A stretch of DNA of 64,000 nucleotides from Miscanthus floridulus (lineage: Eukaryota; Streptophyta; Magnoliopsida; Poales; Poaceae): the NCBI RefSeq assembly GCF_019320115.1, contig NC_089595.1, forward strand, positions 108,268,158 to 108,332,157. The letters run 5' to 3'. The position numbers were made by a program, and so were the translations under genes. Below the pieces are notes generated by a model, which searched no databases, had not been told where the DNA came from, and was given only the letters and a program-made list of their open reading frames with translations. Position 1 is the first letter of the stretch. The number at the start of each line of letters is the position of its first letter. Positions 25,026-35,886 of the stretch are shown here, piece by piece.

Positions 25026-25037
25026 GCTCTGATACCA
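25026..25037 (-). other. Primer-binding site of element C
   Basis: The minus strand reads TGGTATCAGAGC two bases inside the LTR, the standard complement of initiator methionine tRNA used by plant LTR elements. Confidence 0.8.
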
Positions 25038-27124
25038 CTTGTAGGGTCGAGATGGTGACTAGAGGAAGGGTGAATAATCGTTACTAAAACTTAATCGCGC
25101 CGGCTAACCAAAACAAGTGTGGAATTAAAACTATCGGTATAGCCAAGACTACACCCCTCTATCTATGTTTTCTAGCACCTCGCTAAGATCCTAATTAAGC
25201 AACAAAGGTGTCGGGCTAGCTAGAGCTCACCTAACCAATTCTAGGAGCAAGGTCACACAAACCTATGCCACTAGTACTTCAAGCAATGAGGGAGCTCCTA
25301 CACATGCTAATAAGCAAAAGCACAAAGCCAACTAAGCTCACTAGCAATGCTCAATAACAACTTAACAAGACAACCAATGCTAAATTAGAGAGCACAAATA
25401 CTTAGCTACACAAACTAAGCATTGTGGCTAACAAGGTTACACAAACCAAATTAGCCACATAAGGGAGCTACTTCTATGCTACACAAGCAAGAAGGTAACT
25501 AGTGAGCTACACACGCTAACTAATTACAAGAGCAACTACACAAGCACAATGTATATAAAACTAATCTCAAGCTTGTGTAAAGGGATTGCAAACCAACGGG
25601 AAGAACAAGGTTGACATGGTGATTTTCTCCCAAGGTTCACGTGCTTGCCAACACGCTATGTCCCCGTTGTGTTGATGGCTCACTTGGTGGTTTGGTGGCT
25701 AATTGGCATCACCCACCAAGCCCGCACATCGGGCACCGCAAGAACCTACCCCGAAAGTGAGGGTAGCTCAATAACACGCTCAACTAGAGTTGCTCTTCAC
25801 GGCTCCCTTGGGGCGAGCACAATGCCCCTAACAAAGCTCCTCTCTGGAGCACCGCACAAGCTTCTTGTGGGCTTCGATGGAGACCACCACCAAACCGTCT
25901 AGGAGGTGGCAACCTCCAAGAGTAACAAGCACCACCAGCTTACAACTCGATCACCTAGTGCCACTCGCTGTAATCTCACAATGCAACGCGCTAGAATCAC
26001 ACTCACTCGCAATCGATTCACACTCTTGCAAGCACAAGTGAGTTAGAGGGCATCCAAGCACTCCTACATAAGCCACATAGGCATGAGGGTGCTAAGCAAC
26101 CAGCCCAAGGCTGGCCACATACTCCTTTTATAGCCCCAAGGGCTAAAATAGCCGTTACCCCTTCACTGGAAAAAGCACGTACTGACTGGACGCGCAGGTC
26201 ATAATGATCAGACGCTGAAACCTAGTGTCCTGTCACTTACAGAGAGGTTCTAGAGACATTTTTCAGCGACCGGACGCGTCCGGTCATCACTGACCGGACT
26301 CTCCCAGCGTCTGATCGCTTCTGGACATGCTAAAAACATTAACCGGACACTGTGACCGGACTCGCAGGTGCTGATCGGACGCTGGACCCTAGCGTCCGGT
26401 CGTTTTTCATGCCAGCGTCCGGTCACAGACCTTTCAGCGCTAAAACAGCTATAACTCTTAGCTCCGAACTCTGATTTTGATGATCTTGGACATTTTGGAA
26501 AGCTTACTCAGAGGGATACACATCCCACATGCATACTTGATCCAAATCACAATGGATCAAAATAGTATTCCAATCCAAGGACCATCCTATAGTTTGGAGT
26601 ACACTAAAAAACCTTTTTCTCTTCTCTAAGTTGATTCACGATAACTCTAACTTCTTCTCCTTTGCAAATATGCCAACACCACTAAGTGTGCACCACCATG
26701 TGTATGTGTGTTAGCTTTTCACAAACAATTTCCAAAGGATTAGCCACTCAACTTGCCACGCCACTCGATCCTAGCAATGATGCAAAGTTAGATCACTCGA
26801 GTGGCACTAGATGACCGATATGCAAACAAGTTTGCCCCTCTTGATAGTACGGTCATCTATCCTAAACCCAGTCATCAACTTCTCTACACACCTATGACCG
26901 GTGAAATGAAATGCCCTAGGTTATACCTTTGCCTTACGCATTTCATTCCATCTCCTCCAATGTTGATGCAACACATGCACCAACATGATCAACAATGATA
27001 TGATCCACTTCATATCATCACATGATCATATTGGTTCATCGATCTTGACTTCACTTGCTTTTCACCATTGCCTTCGTCCATCGGCGCCAAGTCTTGCTCA
27101 AGCTTCACCGCCATGCGGTCCATC

Positions 27125-30100
27125 TGTGGCAGAACCTCCTAAGTTATAGGGCCCACATGCACCTGTCACTGTCCGACGACCTTTGACATTTATGCATATG
27201 TTTCCAATAACTTAAAAAGACTGTCGGTTGTCCTCGGGGAACCCCGAATCATCCACGATTTCCGAGCAAGATCACGTTACAGAGTCATTGCAGTATTACA
27301 ACATTTATTCAATTATCGACACCAGAGTAAAAACAGCGGAAGTCTTACGATAACATAGTTTACAAACCAGTTGTTTCAAACCTTACAAACTAAGTTCGAT
27401 AATTATTACAAACCATAGTAGTAGTGGAGTGGCATAATTAACATATACATAACACACAAAATAAACATCCTGCCCAAGGATCACACATTTACTTCTCATC
27501 GTCAGAACGAACGATAGTCATGCAGCACGATCCAAAACAGATCTGCTCATGAGGCTCACCTGCAACAAGGGTCAACGAACCCTGAGTACAAAAGTACTCA
27601 ACAAGACTTAACCGAAATATTAACTGATAACTTAGGAATGCAGGCTCAGGGATTCAAGGTATGGCTTTAGCAATAATCAAAGTTCTTTTGCGTAAAAGCT
27701 CTTTAACAAGATTCTTTTTATTAACATATTTGTCTTCAAAAGATCATATACAAAGCTGACATGATCCGTAATGAGATCATGAAACTTCATAACCAATACT
27801 TTCTCAAACCTTACTCAAATTCTAGTTATTATTACTACGATGATGAACAGTGAGTTGAGTCTCCATAACCGAGGAGCAACGACGATTTGAACCGATTATA
27901 ACCCAGCTGGGGATTCTAGACCACACGACATATGCAGGTCCCCGACCTACATATACCAACCTACCCTCGGATCCTCTAAAACAAGAATGGGTCCGCGCCA
28001 CCCGAGAATACAGTACTCCACCATTCCAGCCCATGGCCACGTGGGTACACGCTATTCCCGCCATCTCTCCACTCCCAGTGCGCGAGTAGCCCTTCTCATA
28101 ATAGAATAGCCGAGTAAAGGCTTACCGGAGTATGTGGTTAGTACTACAAATTCTCACCTCATGCAATTCAACAACGGACGTGCCTTAATCGACACAGGCG
28201 GAAAGAACCCGCTCACAAGACCTCCATGTCTTATGGCTCACACACACCGAGTCCACCCGGTCTAGATTTATTACTCCACATACCCATATCACATGCTCAC
28301 ATAATTAACCAATGTTCCATTTAAAACTTGCAGGTGACAGGTAATCACCCGACTTTCATCGTTCTACGCATAGCTAAGCAAAACTAAGCATATACGAATT
28401 TAAAACTGGTAATATGGTAAATATGGAATAACAAGGGTGGAAATGCACCAATTAGGCTCTTACTTAACTCCTAATCATTTAATGCAGTAACGGAAAGCAA
28501 AAGCGAAATTAATTTATAAAACACAAGGTAGGGTTGTATGCATCCGGGGCTTGCCTTCGTTGACGGAAAAGTCTGGTTCCTGCGACGTTTCACAAGTATT
28601 CGATCCGACCACAACAGACGGATCAACCTCCTCCGCAACTTGATTAACTACCACGTGTTCACCTTCGTTTACTACACGTAGTAACATTGCCATGTTTAAC
28701 ATGATGCGGAATATGAAACATGATGCTCGATGATGGATGCAAAAATTAATAAATTGGATAAAATTTTCCTTCGCAGTACAGTTACAAACCAAACTAACCA
28801 AACCATATTCGTAACTGATGTGACCACGCCAGCACCGATCACTTTGGCGAGCTCTCCGACCACTTCGGTGAACTCTCCGACCACTACGGTGAACTCTCCG
28901 TACACTACGGCGAACTCTCCGACCACTACGGCGAACTCTCCGACCACTACGGTGAACTCTCTGACCACTACGGCGAACTCTCCGACCACTACGGTGAACT
29001 CTCCAACCACTACGGCGAACTCTCCGACCACTACACTAGCTGATACACCACTCCAATTCCATACTGGACTGAGCACAGCGATGACCATGGCGGCACGACG
29101 GCACGACCGCACTACACCGGTGACACAAGCACGATAGAGGTTAAACACTAAACATAGAAGGGTTCAGCACCTCACCCCGAACACGACTGAGCAACGAGCA
29201 GGGTCGGAGGAGCAACAGAGAGGCGTGACGACGACTATGGTGATCACGGCGGAGCAAAGATCGTCGGTGAGGGAGAACCGGCGACTGTAGTGATCAAAAT
29301 GAGTAAACAACAACTGACTAAGTACTACAGCATCGAGATGAAGCCGTAAGTACACTGATTACGGACAACGGCTCACCGGAGGGCTCTGGCCACGATGACA
29401 CGCCCGCAGCGGTGAAGTTGCCGACCGCGAGGAAGAAAGACGTGGACAGCGGATTCTCGGCAATTTCAGGCGACCAATGTTAGCTGGCTAGATTCGCAAG
29501 GAAAAGACGGAACTAGGACGGCCTTTACCGAGATGGCAACGGCGCTGGGGAGACGATGCGAGCTTGTTGGAGCGATGACAACGGCGGTGGTGAAAACAAA
29601 GGAAGAAGAAAAACGACGACGATGGCGTCTTGGTACTTATAGCGCGGCGCAGAAGCTCAAGGAAGCCACGACGGAGCCGTTTCCGCGCCAGCGCGACATT
29701 AAGGACGGCCACGACACGCCTGGAACGCCGAAGAAGGTCCGACGGCAATGTAGCTTAGGCGGTGAACACTGTTCACAGAAATTACAAAATTGCCATTCGC
29801 CAAAATTCACAAATTACTCACAAATTTTCATAACAACTTAAAAAAACTCCAAAAACAAACTTTGTATAACTTGCCAAGCTCTACACTTTTGCTTTTAGGC
29901 TCAACCCCAAAATATACTTAGATTTTGAAATGGATTTTTAGGGTAGGATTTAAATGCTGAAAATCAGTGTTTTCTCGAAAAATTCAAAATCCAAACAAAC
30001 TTTGAACTTGAGTCAAACAATACAATTCAACACATACCACATGAATATAAACTTGTTTTAGTGTATGCATCTCAAAGTTTTTTTAATATGACCAATTGCC

Positions 30101-30157
30101 TTGCAATGCATATGATGATATGGCAGTTTTAGTATTTTAAACACCCGAGGTGTTACA
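27125..30157 (-). repeat. Solo LTR, Tekay/Del-like, inserted in the LTR of element C (TSD CCATC)
   Basis: It starts TGTGGCAGAACCTCC and ends GGTGTTACA, the same termini as element F's LTR. It is flanked by the perfect duplication CCATC (27120-27124 and 30158-30162). It is 3033 bp, in the same minus orientation as F. It contains a 21-bp minisatellite. No internal domain is present. Confidence 0.9.
28845..29035. repeat. 21-bp minisatellite inside the solo LTR
   Basis: About nine copies of a 21-bp unit (GAACTCTCCGACCACTACGG plus C or T) with few substitutions. The unit length is a multiple of three, so both strands stay open here. It is not a CRISPR array, because there are no unique spacers. 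Confidence 0.9.
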
Positions 30158-30453
30158 CCATCGCTCCAAAGCCTCTGACTTGCCCTTCACGCTTGCAACC
30201 GGTCCATCAAGCCAAGTCTTGTCTTGATCTTCTCCACCTTGATCACATGACTCAATGTCATATCTCATGTGCAATAAGCTCCTTCATCATCACATGTGTG
30301 AGCTTTGCAACATCTCCAAACCATTTTCACCTTCACGGCATATGTTGCTCACACACTTGTACTTGTGGACTAATCACTTGTGTATCTCACATAAACACAA
30401 TTAGTCCACCTAGGGTTGTCACTCAATTACCAAAACCACACAAGGACCTTTCA

Positions 30454-31367
30454 AGGGGATGGCTATTTCGGTGACACACGCCTCTCTGTAGTGCACTTTA
30501 TGTTGGCGCTTGGAGTAGATGGCATCGGATCCCCCAAAGATCATGAGGCATTCCTCGAGATTGAAAAAGCCGTCCCCATCCTTGCCTGCCACGCCTCCGT
30601 TCTTAGCTGCTGCCTCCTTGCCCTTTCCTTCTTTTGGTCCACCGGCCTGTCGTAGAAAGCGCTTGAGGAGCTCACAGTCCTTGTAGAGGTGCTTGACAGG
30701 GTAGGCATGGTTGGTGCATGGGCTCTCCATGAGCTTGTCGAAGTGGTTGGGCTGGCCCTACTAGGGCTGCTTGCCCGCACGATCGGCCATGGCGACCAGA
30801 GCGGAGTTGGCCGATTGGCGCCGATCCTTCTTGTTCTTTTTGCCCCTTTACGTGGAGGGGCCCTCGTCTTGGTCCTCGCGCTTGCCCTTATCCTAGCCTC
30901 CACTAAAGACCGCTCCGACAGCCTCCTCACCGGAGGCGTGGTTCGTGGCGATGTCGAGCAGGTCGCGGGTGGTACGAGGCTTCAGACAGCCGAGCTTGTG
31001 GATCAAGGACTCATAGGTTGTCCCGTAGAGGAACGCGCTGATGACGTCCACGTCAACAACATCAGGGAGGGAGTTGCATCATTTTGAGAACCTACGAAAG
31101 TAATCCCGCAGGGACTCTTTAGGCTCCTGCTGGCAGCAGGTCCCAGGAATTCCTAGGACGGACTTACATCCCCTAGAAATTCCCAATGAAGACCCTCTTG
31201 AGATCCGCCCGATCGCGGATGCTGTCAGGTGGGAGGAATTCGAGCCATGCTCGAACATGCTCCCCCAAGCAGATGGGGAGGTATTGAATGATGAAGTGGT
31301 CATCATCCACTCCTCCGGCTCGGTAGGCAAGCCAGAAGTCTTCGAGCCGTATATCGGTATTTGTTTC
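30454..31367 (-). pseudogene. Element B gag, central and C-terminal part
   Basis: Motifs in order on the minus strand: DFWLAYRAGGVDDDHFIIQY, EHVRAWLEFLPPDSI and DLKRVFIGNF (31350-31175), then a TAG, then the remaining gag core to 31080. A further part to 30462 includes CTNHAYPVKHLYKDCELLKR and LEECLMIFGGSDA. Element A carries the same blocks on the plus strand. Frame changes and a stop show decay. It ends abruptly at the LTR of element C. Confidence 0.8.
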
Positions 31368-32948
31368 TGAAAGGATCAAGATGCCCAAGAGGGGGGTGAA
31401 TTGGGCTAATTCTAAATTTTCTTGCAATAATCAAATCCTACGGATAGCCCAATTAACCCCTTGTGCCTAGAAAAGTGTTTCTATTAAACTAACGCATAAA
31501 GGACTTGCAACCTATGTTCCAAACTTACTCTAGCATGACAATTCTATGAATGTAAAGACAAGTATTGAATTGCTCAAAGTAAATACTCAAAGTAAATGCT
31601 CAAAGTAAAGAGAGAGAGGAACGCGGTGATGTTTTGCCGAGGTATCGGAGAGTCGCCACTCCCCACTAGTCCTCGTTGGAGCACCCGCGCAAGGGTGTAG
31701 CTCCCTCTTGATCCGCGCAAGGATCAAGTGCTCTCTACGGGTTGATTCTTCGACACTCCGTCGCGGCGAATCACCCAAAGCCGCTCACAACTTGAGTTGG
31801 GTCACCCACAAGCTCCGCCGGGTGATCACCAAGCTCCCAATCACTACCAAGCCATCTAGGTGATGGCGATCACCAAGAGTAACAAGCACGAACTCTCACT
31901 TGACCACGCGAAGCCTAATGAGAAGATGAATGCACACTTTGCTACTCTTGATTCACTAATGAGGCCACTCTCTTGGATTCTCAAATCTCAATCACCTCAC
32001 TAGGACCTTGCTCTTCTTGGCACTCACAAACGTGTTTCTCAGCTGTTGGAATAAGCAAAAGTAACTCCACACGCGAGTGGAGCTTCTATTTATAAGACAG
32101 CCTGAAAAACGAACTGTTATGAGCTTTTGCGGGGTGACCGGACGCTCTGGTCATGTTGACCGGACGCTCCGGTCAGTTCAACCCACGAACCAGTAAAAAT
32201 GAGTTGACCGGACGCTGGCAGGGTCCAGTCACCACTGACCAGACGCGTCCGGTCACATGAAACCCTTACTAGAACCTTACTGTACTCGACCGGACGCTGA
32301 ACCCCCAGGGTCCGGTCAGTACTGACCGGACGCGTCTGGTCACAGATTCCCTTCTCTGGAACCTTACTGGAGTCGACCAGACACTGCCCCTTAGCGTCCG
32401 GTCACTTGACCCCTCCAGCGTCCGGTCACACCGAACGCAGTCTGTTGATCAAATGAACTGACCGGACCCTGCGGCCAGCGTCTGGTCGCACCGGAGCCAG
32501 CGTCCGGTCAGCATTTGACCCTCCATTCACTTCTAACTCTCGATCATATGTGAATGAAGTTTGCTCCAAAGGATCTTAGGCATTCATAGGAGCTACCTAT
32601 AGCTAGTTTTAACAAGTGTGCACCACACCTAACTCACTAGACTCATCTAGGTCAAGCTACCTGTCCATACCCCTCTTAATAGTACGGCCAAAGGAAAAAC
32701 AAAGTCCTAAACTACTCTAAGTGTCACTCCAACTCCAATCGACACTTAGAACTAGTCATCCTTAACCTTGTCGTCCATCCTTTGAAAACCAAAACGATTT
32801 CCATCATAGGAGCATGACCACCTCGAATGCCCAATCGATCTCCATTACCATGACCTAACTTAATTGCTTCTGCAAAACACACGTTAGTCATAGTAATATT
32901 GTATTGACATTAATCACCGAAATCCAACTAGGGGCCTAGATACTTTCA
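31368..32948 (-). repeat. 3' LTR of element E
   Basis: TGAAAG...CTTTCA termini and TATA-type TTATAAATA at 32087-32095 on the minus strand. Between 32130 and 32515 there are more than ten CCGGACGC or GCGTCCGGTC motifs in both orientations. Confidence 0.93.
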
Positions 32949-32979
32949 ATCTTCCCCCGTTTTGGTGATTGATGACAAT
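32949..32979 (-). promoter_or_regulatory. Polypurine tract of element E
   Basis: The minus strand runs ...ATCACCAAAACGGGGGAAGAT directly into the 3' LTR, the plus-strand primer site conserved in Sireviruses. Two further G5 tracts (TTAGGGGGAGC) lie at 33371-33380 and 33388-33397. Confidence 0.8.
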
Positions 32980-33399
32980 ACCACCTCGAGTATGTGAAAG
33001 AGTGAGGTTTTTGACGGGCTTGGTTCATATAAGCTTTTGTCAATAAGAACAAAAGTGTTAGGCAAGCTTATATGACCCAAGCCAACACAATGTACTCAAA
33101 GGATATGAATTAAGCATGAGTACAAATAACAAAGCTCATTTGCGTCGGAGTATAAATGCGGAAGCAAAGGCAAATGAGCATTACACAAGTGATATGACAT
33201 ATAAATAATGCAAAGTAGAGAGCACACATGTCATATATCACAATCACGTAGATAGCACTATCACATATATATAATAGTATGCATGAAAGTAAACACACGA
33301 ATGCATAAGTAATAGTGTATCACACAAATAAAACTCCAAATGTATATAATAAGCTAATACTATATAACTAGCTCCCCCTAAATGTCGCTCCCCCTAAGT
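32980..33399 (-). other. 3' untranslated region of element E with extra polypurine tracts
   Basis: AT-rich sequence between the env-like frame and the 3' LTR. No ORF of note. It contains the two extra G5 tracts described with the polypurine tract. Confidence 0.6.
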
Positions 33400-35886
33400 C
33401 TACATACTCGAACCCTCTCCTCCTTTGGTGTCAAACACCAAAACCTAGGGGTCGGTCGGCGGGGCTACAGCGAATGAGCCGGGCGCTGAAGTACGTGGAG
33501 CAAGATGAAACTGAGCGCCATCATCATCTGACCCTGAGCTCTAAACTGACTGACCCTCTGTGGCTGGCAATGTCTCTGAAGTGGTCTAGGTCTGAGCTAG
33601 GGCAGGTGCTGCCTATGATGCTGCAAGTACGTCTGTCGTAGGATCTGAAGAGGCAACAGACGATGGGAGCCTTTGAGTAGTCACGGTGACAGGGGCTGCT
33701 GTAGAAGGACCGGTGGCATGCATATGTGGAGGTGTAGACATGCCGATCAACTCACTGAAGGATGCTCCAAGACTCCTGGAGACTGACGTGTCAGGCACAA
33801 ACAGCGAGGGTGACTGCTCCGGTGAGAAGCCCATGTGATATGGAGTGAACTGCGGGGCTACCACCGGTGAGGACAACCACTGGGACACCTTAACTGTGGG
33901 TGAAGCAAATGGAGCTAGAGGCTGTCCCTGACTCTGAAGCCCACTGGGCTATACAGCTAGAGTCGTCGAAGTGGTGGTAGGCTGAGCAAGCTGGGGCGAA
34001 GGCTGTGGCTGTGGGGCCCCAAGAGCTATCACTACATGCTGCATAAATCCCATGAGCTGCTGCTGCATAAGTAACTGCTGGTGCTGAAGGAGCTGCTGCT
34101 GCCGCTGGAACTCGTCCTGATGAGCCTAAAACTGTGCAAAGTTGGTAGCTGTCTCCTGAGCCTATCGTGCCTGCTCCCGCTGCATTCGCTCAAGAATGGC
34201 AATCAATGCGGGGTCCGTCTGCGGTGCGGGTGGTGCTAAGCTGGAACTGCCGGCCTCTGCATCATGTCTGCATGGAGGCATCTGAGGTATCGGCTGATAG
34301 TCATCATCCGAGCTATCACTGGACTCGGTCATCCCCTACCGTGCCTCAAGCTGCTCCTCCTCTGTAGCGGCTATGCCTCTAATGATCTTGTCCTACTGAG
34401 CTGCTGACTCGGGAACATCTGGACGACAACTGGGCTAAGCAGGTGCCTGTGGAGTGCTGTGCCTGATCCTCTGTGCCATGTTATATGCTGGAAACTCTGC
34501 GGTGGCACCTCTGTACTCTGCAACCATCTTAGGGGTCTGAACCTGCACTGACTGAAGCATCAGGAAAGTGATCCAATGTGCATACGGAAGCTGCCTGCGA
34601 CCCTTGAAGCCCTCAGCTATAGTATCCTCCATCTCTAATAGAAGGAGGTCCCAAATGTCGAACACGGTCTGCTGCATCAGGGCGTTGAGGAGCTAGAGCT
34701 ATAAGCGAGTCAGACCCTCCCTGTATCCCAACCTAGGAAGCAGTGTCCTCCTGATAATGGCCTCTAGCACTCGTGCTGTAGGAGTCAGGTCACTGGGGTT
34801 CCTACTCGACCCCTCACCAAAGGGCTCCTTGAAGCAATGTCGCACCAGATCTGTAGGGGGCACCAACCCTCCATGAGGACGCCTGAGAGGCTCCTGCTGT
34901 CCATAGCATACCTCATGCAATTTGATAGGCTGATCCTATAGCCTCAGTATCTCCCGGGCCCTGAAACTCATCACCCTGTAGTCTCTGCCATTGAATGCAA
35001 AGTGAATGAAGTTGTGATGCGGATCAACGTAGAGTGAAGAATAAAACTGCCAAACCCAAGATGGTACATATACTCCTGTCCGGCCAATCAGATCTGCGAG
35101 CCCCGGCAAATATGACAAGAAGGGGCGGATGTGCTCTCCGGCTGCTGCCACAATAGACTCTAAACTACAGACTCTCTGAGATCTGAACACTGCCCCACTG
35201 TTGAGATAAGCATTATAGAAATCCTCCTCGAGCGGCGTGTAGAACCCCTCTAGTGCTCTCTCATCCCTCCTTGGAGGGAACCATGCATCGAACTCAACAA
35301 ACCTCAGCTGGCAAACCTGTCTGGCTGTGGTGGCCCTCAAGTCAAGGTGTACTAATGGAGGCGGACCCTGTGGTCTGGGCGGTGGGCATGAACCCCTACG
35401 CTGTGTAGCTGGCCTCACTGGAACTGTAGCACTGGTATGACCAGAGCGGCGTAGCTGGGGTGTCGGCTCGGTCTCCTCGGCCTGCTGGCCCTCCTGAGTT
35501 GCCCGAGCTGGCTGAGGCTCTGCTGGTGGGGGCTGCTGCTAGGACTCCCCCTGAGGTCGAGCCTCCTCAATAGCCAGTCGACGACCTGCCATCATGACAG
35601 TCCCAGGTGGACCACCATGACGACGCTCAGCCTCCTCAACTGCTGCCCTCTGTGCTGGTGTAAGCTGCGGATCTACAATGACCACACCACTGCGAGCACC
35701 GCCTCTCTCGGCACGCTCTGTTGCTTCAGCGACTGCTGCTGCTCTCGCTGTCTCTACGTCGAGGTACTTGCATTTCTTGGATGTCACTTGCTTTGTTGCT
35801 TTGCCTTTTGGTCCTGTAGGCTAGCGAGGCAGAGGCCTCCGATCATCATCTCCTGGACCACCACCAACGTTCTTGGTGCGAGCCAT
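33400..35886 (-). pseudogene. Element E 3' accessory (env-like) ORF, putative plant transposon domain, amber-riddled
   Basis: One frame of about 829 codons on the minus strand, starting with ATG at 35886 and MARTKNVGGGPGDDDRR. It continues through a Lys/Glu/Ala-rich part (CKYLDVETARAAAVAEATER), a Pro-rich linker, and a conserved globular part (FDAWFPPRRDERALEGFY, PSWVWQFYSSLYVDPHHNFI, 35320-34990) like the 'putative plant transposon protein' domain. Then come an alpha-helical part (34677-34435), Gln-rich repeats (34140-34030) and a Ser/Thr/Pro-rich tail. About fifteen in-frame stops are present and every one I read is TAG. I saw no frameshift. In Sireviruses ORFs at this position are called env-like; no convincing signal peptide or membrane segment is seen here, so the name is positional. 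Confidence 0.75.

Larger units (their letters stand above)
22176..30453 (-). mobile_element. Element C: truncated Sirevirus-like Ty1/Copia element (gag plus 5' LTR)
   Basis: On the minus strand: LTR (30453 to 25040, interrupted by a solo LTR), methionine-tRNA primer-binding site, gag, then about 780 bases without coding content. No protease, integrase, RT or second LTR is present. The LTR edge at 30453 is clean against element B gag, but the left end shows no LTR and no duplication, so the element is truncated or was joined here by rearrangement. Confidence 0.7.
25040..30453 (-). repeat. 5' LTR of element C, split by a nested solo LTR
   Basis: The plus strand starts TGTAGGGTCG next to the primer-binding site and ends GGACCTTTCA at 30453; 27125-30157 is a later insertion. 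The own length is about 2.4 kb. Around 26185-26430 there is a cluster of CCGGACGC and GCGTCCGGTC motifs like those in element E's LTRs. A TATA-type sequence (TATAAAAGG on the minus strand) lies near 26132-26140. Confidence 0.7.

Noticed and set aside
28730..29148. Open frames on both strands with seven-residue repeats; also considered as a CRISPR-like array
   Set aside because: It is a simple 21-bp minisatellite with no unique spacers, inside an LTR in a plant genome.
33400..35886. Amber readthrough or recoded TAG as a functional feature of the env-like ORF
   Set aside because: Fifteen or so TAGs in one frame are far more easily explained by decay of CAG codons; kept only as an alternative.
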